Shown in pieces: positions 42,946-54,633 of a stretch of DNA of 64,000 nucleotides. A program made the position numbers and the translations under genes. The stretch is from Riptortus pedestris (lineage: Eukaryota > Arthropoda > Insecta > Hemiptera > Alydidae): the NCBI GenBank assembly GCA_019009955.1, contig CM032232.1:143598001-143662000 (forward strand), read 5' to 3'. The notes below the pieces were generated by a model. The model searched no databases. It saw nothing but the letters and a program-made list of their open reading frames with translations, and had not been told where the DNA came from. How positions within the stretch are numbered: the stretch's first letter is position 1; each line of letters begins with the position of its first letter.

Positions 42946-43985
42946 GTTCAAAAAGACATAGATTGTAGAAGGAAGTGGCAGAAGGCAAGAGGAATCTAGA
43001 CTCAACTTCACTCTAGCAGTTGTCGGAGACACAAGATGGAGTCGAGGACTGACCCCAATGTTTGCATGAGTTATTATATTGTGAATGAATCTCCACTCCT
43101 GCTTCTCCATTGTTGCTTTCTCTTCGCTTTGCTGGCTCTGAAAGAACCGACCCCTTTCTCCTGTCTCGCCCCTTAATCTATCTACCGCCAGATACCGCTT
43201 TCCTAAACATATTTTTATTCTTTCCTTATCACAATATGCTCCTCAAAACAAAACTTTTACTCACCCCTCTCCAAATCTTATAACCTTAACGCTCAACTAT
43301 CTGTAATTTAAAACCGTCCTAAAGAAACTCGTTTCTAGAAAACCAAACCATAACTCAGCTATAAACGCTTTATGTAATTATATTTCTTGATAACAACCAC
43401 AAATTCAAACGTCATTCTTGTTAAAAGACTGTAGAACTAACTCCATAAACCACGGCCAATAAGAATCAAAATGGTTTCCTCTAATCAGCTGATCCATGTC
43501 TTCCTCTACCACCGCGATTCCCCCGCGGGCAGTCGTATATCAGCTTTACCAGGTAACCAAACCCTGGGTAGTTTTGTGGGTCGGCGTGGTATACCAAATG
43601 GACCCCTATTAATTAACACGTTGTTTCTTTCTTGATACTTTTGTAGATACTGTATACGTTTGTGTTCAGTGTTACAAACTTATTATACGGACTCGAGCAA
43701 TGACCTACTACACGAAAACAAATTACTTGGACACAACTTATAACCACCCTTCGTTTGTCTAATACACTACAACTCTAGACGGCTTGAAGATGGTGCCATC
43801 GCATCTATAGCACAAAAACAGACACAGACTAAAACTTAAACAACCTAATACGGAGAACAGACGTATAAAACCTACTGATCAACAGTACAACTCTAGACGG
43901 CTTGAAGATGGTGCCATCGCATCTAGAGCACAATGTCAGCTGTACTCGATCATCAGCCAGTGACGACGGTTTTCAATGACAGATA
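42946..43985. other. No gene recognised; 48-bp direct repeat at 43768 and 43886
   Basis: TACAACTCTAGACGGCTTGA then AGATGGTGCCATCGCATCTA appears at 43768-43815 and again at 43886-43933 (118 bases apart) with one clear difference. The remainder is unclassified and includes C-rich stretches. Confidence 0.5.
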
Positions 43986-43989
43986 TGAC

Positions 43990-44060
43990 AACATTGTTAT
44001 ATAGATTTATTCTGTATCTTGAATATTAACCGACTGTTTGCAATTATTTAGTTGTTCTTA
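43990..44060 (+). mobile_element. HINE fragment
   Basis: GTTATATAGATTTATTCTGT then ATCTTGAATATTAACCGA is the family body block; no termini. Confidence 0.55.
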
Positions 44061-44844
44061 GTACAAAAGAATTGAAAAAAATTTTCCTTAGTAATAAACT
44101 AAATCTTAAATTGTAAGTAATCAGAGATACGAAGTGATTGAAAAATGTCTTTTACTAGACATACATGAATAAGATATAATTAACTCACTGGATATAAAAG
44201 AAAATAGGATTTCATCACGCATAATGGGAACATTGATTTTGATTCTTCTATACAATGTTTTAGAATGGAGTCCAATGAAACCAAGGCCCCTTTACTAGAG
44301 AAATCAGTTATTAATCCTCTTCTCCTAATCATTATGATGATTATTTAAATCAAAATGGATTCATCACAATTCTAGATTTTTTAAAGTACTACCTCTATAA
44401 AACTAGATGTATTGAGTAAGAGAGAGGCCCAACTCCTTCCATGAATGTAGGAACTGGTAGCAAGAAGGAATATGTATGTACTTAGTTTATGTTTTTATTC
44501 ATTATTTCTTTTACTATAATAGCTGCCTAAGTATAACGTTAATAAGTATGATGTATGATACACTAAGTCCTATACATGTGAAACAGAAAAATTAGTTGTC
44601 TCTGCAATTGTATAATTTCAATTTTCATTCTCAATTGATATCGTGCCATGTTAACCATCCTCACTCCCTAATAAACCAATAAATATACATTAAAAAAACT
44701 AAATGATTCTTTTATATGTATATTTTTTTTTAAATTTTATTTTTTAGAATTTTGCAATAAAAGTCCTTTTAAAACTAATTAATTAATCAAAATTAAATTT
44801 TGGACATCTAAAATTAACTAGTATTTTTCATACCTTGAATCAAT
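44061..44844. other. Nothing recognised
   Basis: AT-rich DNA without support for a feature. Confidence 0.35.
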
Positions 44845-45273
44845 CAGCCTTCAGCAAACCCCAACTCTTACTCATGCCACATAAACAATACTCTCTTAAA
44901 TAATTAACCACTTTATTCGAAAAATAAATACTAAATATTGTTTTCAAAGGACCTTTATTATACGAGATAAATACATGCAAAATACGTTCTGTTGATCCCC
45001 TCCCAATCTTTAGTTTTGGATATAGTTAATTGTTTTTAATAAAATTGATGTGTTATATTCAGATATATTTCAGTAGTTGTTTTTCTTTCCGGAGAAGAAT
45101 ATTTCTCTATCTGTTCAACTCTGATAGGTTGGCTGAACGATTTCTCATTACCGTTTGCATTTATTCACTTAATATTCACGATAGTGTTAAGTGTGGGTAA
45201 TAACGTATATTTCATCTATTATAAAACTTCACGTGAGAAATATGCTTAGATACGTAGCCCCTGCGCGACGGAC
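44845..45273 (+). mobile_element. HINE 3' half, long form
   Basis: GCCTTCAGCAAACCCCAACT, AATACTAAATATTGTTTTCA, CAGTAGTTGTTTTTCTTTCC and CGTTTGCATTTATTCACTTA are followed by the 3' end ACGTGAGAAATATGCTTAGA ... GCGCGACGGAC. The long middle module is present, the 5' half is absent. Confidence 0.75.
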
Positions 45274-45529
45274 TTTATTTAAGTAGGAAATATCATTGTT
45301 CCACTTTTAAAAACTCAACAAGTCAATAAGCGTCCACAAGTTCGTGCAAGATAATGAGTTCGATCGAACGTATCTTTCAGGAGGTTTTGACTTATCGCAA
45401 ATGCACTTGATATTTACCAGATTTTGTCTATCTTTTTCGTTAAATTTTGATGAGAAAATTATGTCAAGTTTACTCACTTAACCAAAAAAAATTTTAAATT
45501 GGTATGTATTTTGTATCAATAGAAGAGTT

Positions 45530-45650
45530 ATTATTTATTTATGGACATTACATCAAAGGTGTTTTGCCCTTTCAAAAGTCAAAAATTTTACAAAATTAAA
45601 TAACAAAGGTAAAATATAAGACAACAATTAACAATAACAAATACCAAAAC
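45530..45650 (+). repeat. Dispersed repeat R3
   Basis: TTTATTTATGGACATTACATC then AAAGGTGTTTTGCCCTTTCA and an A-rich AATAACAA tail. The reverse complement is found at 61191-61310. Probably the end of a retroelement; class unknown. Confidence 0.5.
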
Positions 45651-45659
45651 ACATGTACA

Positions 45660-45673
45660 TATACATATATATA

Positions 45674-45722
<49 letters not shown>

Positions 45723-46152
45723 CTGTTACCGCTCTAGCGGTCGCAATTTTTGTTTGATCGTTACCAAACTCGATATTTAGTCGTTTTGTGTAAAAAGAAA
45801 GATCAAGTTCGTTAACGGCTGAAATCGGACCAGTGGGAGGGGGGGGGGGTTTAGAACGGAGGATTTTCGAAAATTCGAAATATCTCCGTTACGGTACGTC
45901 GGATCGAAAAATAGTACAGAATCAATCTTATTGCAAATTAAATTTACTATACATATTGTTCTATACATTTATTCTCTATCTTGAATATTAACCGATATAT
46001 TTGCATTTTTATTAAAACTAGGCGGCTAACTGGGCTTCCCCACCAAAAGCTAGTTTGGTCATTTCCTTAACTCTCGGCTCTCGTGAAATTTCTCTATTGT
46101 AAAACTTCATGTGGGAAATCTGCTTAGTTTACGCAGCCCCTGCGTGACGGGC
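45660..46152 (+). mobile_element. HINE copy lacking the 5' terminal block
   Basis: It starts within a (TA)n tract (45660-45718). It continues with TGTTACCGCTCTAGCGGTCG and the body, including a G-run in place of AGTGGGAGGGGGGG, carries cargo type C (CTAACTGGGCTTCCCCACCA, AAAGCTAGTTTGGTC), and ends GCAGCCCCTGCGTGACGGGC|TTTTTT. Confidence 0.8.
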
Positions 46153-46329
46153 TTTTTTATTTTATGTCCACTTATAAAGATAAGTGAACATGAAAAAAAA
46201 AATATTGGTGAGGGAAATGAATGTCTGAAAATGGTACTTTTGCTAATGAGTGTCGTAATTTCCTCCTTCAGGGTAAACATATACTACATGTGTACAAACG
46301 CATCTAACACAATTAATGCATATAATTTG

Positions 46330-46590
46330 AGTTCCTGTTGCACACCACAGACTTAATTTGTATGTTACATTTTGTCGTATAATTGGATTTTGTGTAGGTA
46401 TGAGAATATGTTTTATTGTATGGGCTGCCTTCCGTCAAAAGTTCTTGTAAGTCGTAGGGGAAGTCCTGGTGTTGTTTTCGGCATTCTGTCAGTGAAAACT
46501 AGAGATAGGAGTAATTTGGCCTTCGGGTCTGAGGTATCACTTCATTTTGGAAAAGGGGTCCCTTACCCAAAATAGTTTGAGAATCCCTGT
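46330..46590 (+). repeat. Dispersed repeat R5
   Basis: TTTTGTCGTATAATTGGATTT, TGTGTAGGTATGAGAATATG and ATGGGCTGCCTTCCGTCAAA match, in reverse complement, 60680-60760. The 67-codon frame at 46372 is within this repeat and has no recognised domain. Confidence 0.5.
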
Positions 46591-48589
46591 TCTAACACAC
46601 AAGTAATTAGGTGTTAATAAGATTTTTAATTAATATCGATTTTCCTGTAATTTTCCTGGACATCGATTATGACGCTAGAAGTGGGCATGAATCAGCTGAT
46701 TGGAAGCGGCCATCTTGATTCCGGATATTAACCTAAATATTGACTTTCAGCCCGCACGTATGAGTTATATTAGAGTAAAGTCATCCCTCAACAAACACAC
46801 GAGAGTAAATACATTCCAAAATAAATATGCTAAACATTTACAGAATGGACCACAAAACATAATTCTCCAACGAAAACTGTTTCTTATTTAAAGTCCCCTG
46901 GGCGAGTCTAATGAATTCTTATTTGTCCTGCGCTAACTCCCTTTGTCCCTTACCTAGCTCCAGGATCTAGGCCAATCCCTTCACTTCCTTTCTGCCCAAG
47001 GAATATAAAATGTCACTTTGCCCCACAACCCGACAGAAGAACTAGAACTTACTTCCTCGTTGCTTTCCTAATCTTGTGGTGCAACGTTTTACACATTTCA
47101 ATCTAATACACTGAAACCAACACACACACATATATGTATTTGTTTTTTCTCCTCATAGTACCCATATTTTTTTCCCGATTTGTGTTACAACAGCTGATCA
47201 ATAAGTTGTTTCATCAGTAATATATATTTGAAAGGTGTTTTAAAGACATCAAATATTAAGAATTGCGTTTGGGATAGTAGTAGAGTAAAAGAACAGCTTC
47301 CGATGGTTGCAACAACAAACCCTGGCCTTTAGATCATGATGATAATTTACGGATTCCCACCCTTTCCTTACCAGGATGTATCTTATGGGTTTCAAATAGT
47401 GTCTATGCAAATTGAGCTCATTGCTCTAAGATTATGGAGTATGGTATATGAAGTAGAGGGTTGTTTCCTCCTGTGTATAAAATGATACATTCGGGCCCTA
47501 GTGGGCGGATAGCTGAACTTCCCATACTGCCAACATATGTTGAGGGAGTTCGGCATATTGTTACCCCAGTGTATGGCAGGGATCATCTCTCATTTTGTGG
47601 GAATCCGCTTCCCTTGATGCTACAAGCTGAACTTATCATTCCTTTACAGCATTCCGTTGGGAGATATCAGTTTGACTTTGTTTCTCGGTTCCCAAGCTCC
47701 CTGTACATCTTATACAGATGTTGGCTGAGACCTTCTCTCCACCTCTGTGGGATTCCGTACCCCTCACGATACAAGCTGGACTTGTCTATTATCGATGATT
47801 GGTGAAAATATCAAAATTCCCTTTTGAATTTGTTAACTTAACCTTCTTCCTTTCTCTCACCCTTCTTTTCCAGTTTACTTGGTGCAACTGGTGCAGAGAT
47901 AAGACAATTTTTTTATGATATTTTTCTTTCGTAAATATGTTTGCTTTGTCCATTTTTTGTTTTTTAGCTCAAAAGAGCTCTTGCTCTTGGTTTTATGTAT
48001 TTTATATTATCATTTACCATTTTCATTTTTATCCCCCAACGTGGACTTATTTAATTACTACGAATGTTGTATTATTAGTTATAATTTTTAACAATTAGTG
48101 TATTCTATAAAACGTCTATGAATGATGTACAAATCCCGTATTGTTTCTAACACTAAGAGCGCCTCCTCTGGGACTCATATTCAGAGATAACAAGTACTTC
48201 CTGAAATGGTTCCTGGTATTTAGGCTTCCTTTCTTCCGCCATTTACCACTCACTCTCCTTCTCTTGTAACTTGAAACATTTACATTAAACTTTGTTCATT
48301 TAGCTACTTACCGTCTTCTCGAACTCCCGCAATTTTCTTCAGCCTGATTTTCCTTGGGGGTTTTTATCCCCCCCCCTCTCACCGGCAATACTCCTTCTGT
48401 CTCGATTATGGGGTTTATTTCCGCCCCCCCCCCGCCACTTCGTAGGCTTTTCCGTATCTTAATTACAGCCTCCCTTGTTTCCTTTTGTTCAAATATTAAA
48501 GTACTTGTGAAATGTATTTCTTCTTGAATCGCGACTTAGCCTGCAAGCTTTATATAAGTTGGTTCACTTGTATTTGCTACTCCTCGTGT
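46591..48589. other. No gene recognised
   Basis: About 2 kb of unclassified DNA. The 114-codon open stretch at 47461-47805 has no ATG start and no domain I recognise. C-runs lie at 48369-48377 and about 48426-48432. Confidence 0.35.
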
Positions 48590-48767
48590 AGGCAAAATGT
48601 TATGACATTGGCTAGGGGTTACCCTATTTTGTCGGCAGAGTAAGACTAGTGAGTTTGGAGTTTGTTTCGTAAAAGCATCTCTGAATAAATTCCTGTTGCC
48701 CATGTTCCAAACAAACCCACGACTCCAGGTTCAGGAGAATTCGTCTTAAAATACATGGCTTATCTCG
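48590..48767 (-). mobile_element. tRNA-derived SINE, decayed
   Basis: On the minus strand a B-box-like GTCGTGGGTTTGTTTGG lies in the place of GAGTTCGATTCCC. GCAACAGGAATTTATTCAGA and AATAGGGTAACCCCTAGCCA follow, parallel to the order of the copy at 19925. Confidence 0.5.
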
Positions 48768-49060
48768 AAAATTCCAAATAACTCCGTTATTATATGTCGG
48801 ATCGAGAAAGTGAATAGGACCAGTCTCATTGCAAATTTAATGTTCAATGATAGTTGTTATATATTTTGTTCCATTAACTTGATTATTAGCCGAGATATTT
48901 GTATTTTTTAGTTTTCATCCTTCAATAAACTCCCAACCCTACTCTTGTTTTATTAACAATAAGCTTTTCTATAATAAACCACTTCATTCTAAGGTTGAAT
49001 ACCAAATATGGTTTTCAATGAACGTTCACATGCAATTACGCAATGTGATGATGTTAAGAT
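48768..49060 (+). mobile_element. HINE body fragment
   Basis: CGAAAATTCCAAATAACTCC, TATGTCGGATCGAGAAAGTG, CTTGATTATTAGCCGAGATA, CCTTCAATAAACTCCCAACC and AATACCAAATATGGTTTTCA run in forward order without termini. Confidence 0.65.
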
Positions 49061-49745
49061 CTTTCGTACTTTACTCTAATAGTTATTTACTTCACTAGTC
49101 TAGAAAGCCGAGCTCGATAATTAGACCGAGTACTGTAGAGTCACTTTCCGGACGTGTGCAGTACATAATTTTACTTTACACTGAAACAAACTTAAATAAA
49201 ATACATATTTCTATTAATGTTATTTGGAATAATCATTTATTAAAAAAATTAGGTTATTCACGATGGAAAACATATGGTTTAGAACTAAGTTCAATTCATA
49301 AAAAGTCTACATATTTATATTTATATTTATCGTACAATTGCTATTATTACTAATATTAAATGCTTTTGGTGGTAATTTAAGGTCCCCACGTTTTGCAGCA
49401 TGTATCTTTTTCATTATCCAGATACATCCAGTGTAGTGAGAGTCCTTGAAATAGAATCATCAACTGTGCAAAATGTATCGTCGTTACTCAAATAAATTGT
49501 TGGTACTATTTCTCATTTCTGTGGTTGATGTATGTGGAATACTATTTTGATAATCACAAAAAATTTTGCTAGCAACCTCTAACTTCCTTTTTTTTGAGTC
49601 TTCAATATATCCTTCGGCAACTGTTGAGGATTTCCATCCACCGTGTCTTTTCAAAGTTAGAATATCAGCACCTGATTCAACTAAAATAGATGCAGATGAC
49701 CTTCGAAGACTATGTCCTGTGTGATGCTCGGGATTGTTCGATTTT

Positions 49746-49867
49746 AGCAGATTTCCCTTAAGGGAAATCAGCTATTGAGGTCGTACTCATGACGCGAGTT
49801 TTGAAAAATTTCCTCAAATGTCCATCGATCCTACCCAGGAGATGACGAAAATGAGGTCCGTTCAAAA

Positions 49868-49964
<97 letters not shown>

Positions 49965-50392
49965 TCTGTTAACGCTCTAGCGCTCGCTATTTTTGTTTGA
50001 TAGTTACCAAACTTCATATTTAAGCGTTTTACGTAAAAAGAGAGATCAAGTTCGTTAATGGCTGAAATCGGACAAGTAGGAGGGGAAGGTTTAGAGGGGG
50101 GGGGAATCCGAAAATTCAAAATATCTCCGTTATTATGCGTCGGATCGAAACATTGTATAGAATTAATCTTATTGTAAATTAAATTTCCTATAAATATTGT
50201 TCTATACATTTATTCTGTATCTTGAATATTAACCGAGATATTTGCATTTGTATTGTGTGTGTGGTCTACGGAACCCCGCCATGTTCCGGACTCTCCGCCG
50301 AGAGCTCTGGTGGCCGTTTCCAGAACTATTCGTCCCTCGTGAATAGGTTTAGAGATCCCTGCCTACTACAGCTGTTATTGGGCAGATTTCTC
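49746..50392 (+). mobile_element. HINE copy inserted in the Crypton, 3' terminus lost
   Basis: TTTT|AGCAGATTTCCCTTAAGGGA begins at 49746. The microsatellite is (TC)n then (TA)n (49871-49960). The cargo is type B (GTGGTCTACGGAACCCCGCC, GAGAGCTCTGGTGGCCG). The copy stops at GGGCAGATTTCTCT (about 50392), lacking the usual terminal 55-60 bases and hairpin. Confidence 0.8.
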
Positions 50393-50533
50393 TGTATTTT
50401 CTATATACATCACATAAAATGTTTGCCAACCTTCTTTGTTACAATCGGAGATAGTGTGGGTATCCTTACATTCTGATTTATACACCTTTCCCATTACGAA
50501 GACAAATAAATAATCTATCAGTCATCATATTTT

Positions 50534-50569
<36 letters not shown>

Positions 50570-50612
50570 GAAGATCTCCTGCATTTTCTATATACATCAC
50601 AAGCATTAAATG
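50393..50612. repeat. Duplicated 30-base Crypton segment around a G32 run
   Basis: ATTTTCTATATACATCACAT at about 50397 and again (CATTTTCTATATACATCACA) at about 50582, each followed by a form of TAAAATG/TTAAATG and later CTTTG. Between them is unclassified DNA and a run of 32 G (50536-50567). This looks like a local duplication on the 3' side of the HINE. Confidence 0.6.
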
Positions 50613-51297
50613 TACATTGATTCTTTGTGATTATAAAGCTTCTACCTTCATTAGTTTTTCCTGACTGAAATGAAAACGAGAATACAATCTCCGTTATCAT
50701 TAACATCAGATACTCTCATTCTTACTAGTTTCATCAACTCTACAGGAACCAAAAATACCAAATGTTAGTACCACTTTAGTTATTAACCAACTTTCATCTG
50801 ATGCAATCTACTCATAAAAATTTGTTACTTCTTCGGCAGTCAATAATTTTGGCTTGTTGGGGCTATAACCAGAAAATTTTCTTTTAATAAAAGATATACA
50901 TTTTTGATAAGACTTTATGTTTCACATTATCTGTTATTTCTAAACAACTTTTCAACATCGAGAATTTTGGACCGACAACCTGGCTGGATATATGTTTTGG
51001 ATAATTCGAAAATATAAGCTAACATTCCTTCCTCAGTTATGAGTTGAACAATTTTTTGGTCTTTCATCATTTCCTTAAATTTAAAATATTCACCTTCATA
51101 TCTCCCGCGAGATTTTTGGAGGAAGAAGTTGGTCTACAGCTTCATTTGCTTCATCAATAATATCTTTGGGGAAATACACCAAACATCACTCATTTCGGTC
51201 ATAAAATAACCAATTTAAAACAAACAAAAAATCAAACCCTCAAATATTTTCATTAACATAGTTTCATTACCATATGTTTTTCTTTAACGTGTCTAGA

Positions 51298-51320
51298 CAC
51301 TGTAAAGATTCTTTACAGTG
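51298..51320. repeat. Short perfect hairpin upstream of the Crypton frame
   Basis: CACTGTAAAG, ATT, CTTTACAGTG. Ten-base arms with a three-base loop, about 105 bases upstream of the possible Crypton start. It may be an end structure of the element or chance. Confidence 0.45.
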
Positions 51321-51399
51321 ACTAGTACAGTAATGGATCGCTTTCGAGCCTAGTAACCATATGAGAAAGTACCACTTTCACACGCAGTATGAAGTAAAA

Positions 51400-52053
51400 G
51401 TCCGTCACGCAGGGGCTGCGTAAACTAAACAGATTTCCCTCGTGAAGCTTTACAATAGAGAAATTTCAGAATAGCGAGGTCAAACAGGTACGGGAACGGC
51501 CCGAACTAGCTCTTGACGGAAACTCCACGACTAGAACCCGAAGTTGGTCGATCTCATCTCAGAAGTTTGAAAAACAGAAAAATGCAAACAATTTCGGTTA
51601 ATATTCAAGATACATAAATACATGTATAGTAACATTAATTAATAGTAAATTTAATTTGCAATAAGATTGAATCTATAACAATTTTTCGATCCGACGTATC
51701 GTAACGGAAATATTTTCAAATTTTAGAAAATCCTCCCCTCTAAACCCCCCCCTCCCAATGGTCCGATTTCCAGCCATTAACGAACTTGATCTTTATTTTT
51801 GGCATAAAACGCTTAAATATTCGAGTTTGGTAACGATCAACGAAAATTGCCGCTAGAGCGTAACAGACATATATATATATATATATCTAAATATAATATA
51901 ATATATATATAATATATATATATTATATAATTTTGAACGGACCTCATTTTCGTCCATCTCCTGGGTAGGATCGATGGAGATTTGAAGAAAATTTTCGAAA
52001 CTCGCGTCATGAGTACGACCTCAATAGCTGATTTTCCTCAAGGGAAATCTACT
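51400..52053 (-). mobile_element. HINE copy, full length, cargo type A
   Basis: AAAA|GTCCGTCACGCAGGGGCTGC at 51400. Type A cargo is reversed (GGCCCGAACTAGCTCTTGAC). (TA)-rich tract at 51870-51928. 5' end CTGATTTTCCTCAAGGGAAA then TCTACT at 52053. Confidence 0.85.
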
Positions 52054-52306
52054 ACAATGCTTATTTGTTATACTCGATATTTAACCGTTTCAGCCAAGGC
52101 TAAAGATCATATTTGTTATTGACTGAAATCGGACTTGGAATGGTGGGGGTTTAGAGTAAGGAATTCAAAAATTAGAAATATCACCGTTATTATGACCGTA
52201 ATCGTAAAATGTTATAGAACCAATGTTGTTGAACTATTGATATTCTATAATTGTTATTCTATGCATTTTTTCATAACTCAAGTATTAGGTGAGTTATTCA
52301 TACTTA

Positions 52307-53088
52307 TGTAATGAAATTGATCATTGCATTACATTAAACATTATAAATGGCCATATATTTTTATATTCTGAGTATTACAGCACAGATCACATTAAGATTA
52401 TTATGTATGAATGCTTAAATGTATTGTTTTTACCTTTAAATAAGAATTATATCCAATATAGGGGAGTGAAGTCACCATGTGCTCTATCATTTTCATAGAT
52501 TAACGCCGATGGATTTTGATAATAACATTCACAGCTCTTAACGTCGGTACACTAAGTAATAATACGGATGAATTTCGATATTTAATTCACGTTAAATGCA
52601 ACTTTTTGAGCGAATTTCGTATCGGCAGTTCAAAGTTCACTTCCTGATTAGCCCTATATAAGGACCCCGATACAGAGGATTTAAAGTCTTCATATTCGGC
52701 ATCCCCTCTGGAAGGGAGATCTTGATCTCGGAGAGTTTTATCCTTCAGCTTGTTCCTGCCTGCCTGAGCTACTCTATCTCTCACGGCTAAGTCAGCACTT
52801 TCTATTACACAGCTTAAGTCCTTTTATTGTAATATAGACTAAGTATTAATAAGTGTCCCCGGATTATATTTAATAAAGGTGCCTTTTCATTCTTATCATT
52901 AATATTTATAATTGGATAATATTTTTTATTATAAAAAAATTTATATAGATTTTGGAATATTGGACTTGAGTCCATTGTTGGTGGCCCTTCCTAAATTCCT
53001 TGTTAGTGGATTTGGGTTGTGGGATTTTTTATATATTTCAGTCTTCCACTGGCTTATCACCGTAGGAAAAAAAGGCCAGATCGCAACA
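52307..53088 (+). repeat. 5' LTR
   Basis: Contains a TATA box (TATATAAG at 52655-52662, in CCCTATATAAGGACCC) and a polyadenylation signal AATAAA at 52872-52877, so U3, R and U5 are plausible. Compared with the 3' LTR there are many one-base differences in homopolymers. This gives either moderate age or assembly noise. Confidence 0.9.
52655..52662 (+). promoter_or_regulatory. TATA box in 5' LTR
   Basis: TATATAAG within CCCTATATAAGGACCC. The same sequence is at 57505-57512 in the 3' LTR. It would drive transcription starting some 25-30 bases downstream. Confidence 0.6.
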
Positions 53089-53090
53089 AG

Positions 53091-53108
53091 TGGTAGCAGA
53101 GCGTGGTT
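53091..53108 (+). promoter_or_regulatory. Primer-binding site for initiator tRNA-Met
   Basis: TGGTAGCAGAGCGTGGTT lies two bases after the 5' LTR. The first 11 bases are complementary to the 3' end (...CTCTGCTACCA) of metazoan initiator tRNA-Met. A two-base mismatch follows, then TGGTT again matches. This is where minus-strand DNA synthesis would start. Confidence 0.8.
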
Positions 53109-53382
53109 CTCAACTTTTTTTTGAGAAGCCACAATAATTTTTGGTCTCACTACTATCTGTAGCTGAACCTTTTCTATCGGCATATTTATTTTTATTATAC
53201 GCTACGTAATTTATCGAGCGTCTGCCGATTAGCGTATACATCGCTAAATTTATATTTTATATTAAATTTTTTATAAATTAATTTTTTACCCAGTTTAGAG
53301 TAATTGGGGTTTAGGAAGGTTAAATAATTTAAATTTTTGTTGTCCTGTTGTTGTGTCCACCGTCTCCTTTCCTTTTTTCACC

Positions 53383-54633
53383 ATGGATGCCGATCAACAG
53401 AATATGACTGCACAGGATCAACACCACCAAATCAACGACTCTACTTTAAGTGCTGAAGGTATAGAAAAATTAGTCGAATTGCAACTTGAAAAAAAGTTAT
53501 TAGAATTCAAATCAGAATTTCATTCTTATTTTACCAAGCTTACGGAGTGCTTAGGGGGCATGCTGGAGTGTGCGGGGACCTTTTCCAAAATATTTGAGGC
53601 ACCAACAAATATTCCCCATGATAATGCCCTTCCTAGTATTTCTAGACAGCCAACCCAATTTGAAGAGAAGGCATCTACTCCAGCTAGAGGTTACATTTTC
53701 CCATATTAGTTTCGTTAAAAAACCCCCATTTTCTTAGAATTTTTGGAGGCACTTTACGAGATTAATAAATTAAAGCCCACCTGGTTTGATAAAATTTTTG
53801 AAAGACTGACATTTTCCCAGCCTCAGGCAGTTTTAAAGCATTTATTAACTTCGCCCAATTTAACGTTTGAAAAAGTGAGGGACACACTTTTGTCAAACAC
53901 GACGCCTCGTACTAGACTACAGTACAAAATTGATTATATCTATAGGCAACAAAAGGCTGGGGAACCATTCCGAGAATATGCGGACCATGTAATTAAATAT
54001 TCAGAAATTTTGAAATTTGAAAATGAAAGTGAAATAATTGAAATAATATTAGAAAATGCTAATGACCGAACACGATCATTTTTTACATTTAATACTATTC
54101 CTTCCACATTCAGGGAATTAAATTTATTAATTGATAGAGTAGAGAAATTAGAATTAAATGCTAAACAGTATGCATCAAGTAATAACTTTGTGGAAAATAG
54201 GTCTGCGTTAACCCTCCCACCCGCCCTTAATAAGTCAATTGAGGACATAAAGTCACTAATGGATTTTCTAAATTCAAGGGGGAGGGAAGAGTCGCACAGA
54301 CCATATAGCGACTCAAATGGTGCCCGGAACAGGAACTATAATAGATATAGTCAGAATAATAATAATAATAAAAACCAGGATCGGGGCAGAGATAGACCAA
54401 ATTATCATAGGGAGCAGCCAAAGTCTCCTACATCTCCACCTAAAAAGACCCAGGTTAGGTGGAACACAAAGTTTAAACCCCAAGAAAGATTAAATTATAT
54501 GGCACCACCACAGGTGATTTATTTACCGGCTCCTCCAGTCCAGCAAAAATATCAAGGATTTAAAAGGAAAAAATTTAAATCCAAGGAGGAGCCCAAACGG
54601 GCTGTCAAGCCCGAAGGGGCATCTAAAAACTAA
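53383..54633 (+). pseudogene. gag-like gene of the LTR element, broken near 53705
   Basis: ATG at 53383 sits in a good context (CACCATGG). The first 108 codons include a Lys/Glu/Leu-rich, possibly coiled segment (EGIEKLVELQLEKKLLEFKS). TAG at 53707 interrupts, and reading resumes from about 53743 in the same numerical frame. Continuity between the two would need small indels at an A/C homopolymer. The second part (296 codons to the stop at 54631) has a capsid-like helical region (FDKIFERLTFSQPQAVLKHL, REYADHVIKYSEIL). A basic, Asn/Pro/Gln/Lys-rich tail with no CCHC zinc knuckle follows. It likely packages the element's RNA; function is inferred. Confidence 0.7.

Larger units (their letters stand above)
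49485..51193 (-). pseudogene. Crypton-like tyrosine recombinase, split by a HINE
   Basis: The minus-strand coding relic has a possible Met at 51193. Frames (with one-base shifts) read DIIDEANEAVDQLLPPK, RGRYEGEYFKFKEMMKDQK and TEEGMLAYIFELSKTYI. They continue with RKFSGYSPNKPKLLTAEEV, KVVLTFGIFGSCRVDE (first catalytic Arg), RVSDVNDNGDCILVFISV and GKTNEGRSFIITK, as far as about 50570. After the HINE and extra DNA a clean 87-codon frame gives EHHTGHSLRRSSASILVESG, ADILTLKRHGGWKSSTVAEG and YIEDS, with a stop at 49485. H-x-x-R, the following HGGW and the Tyr in GYIEDS fit the tyrosine-recombinase active site. Some residues between the halves are missing. Crypton assignment is from family knowledge. 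Confidence 0.8.

Noticed and set aside
47461..47805. 114-codon ORF
   Set aside because: No ATG at the start, no domain I recognise; unsupported.
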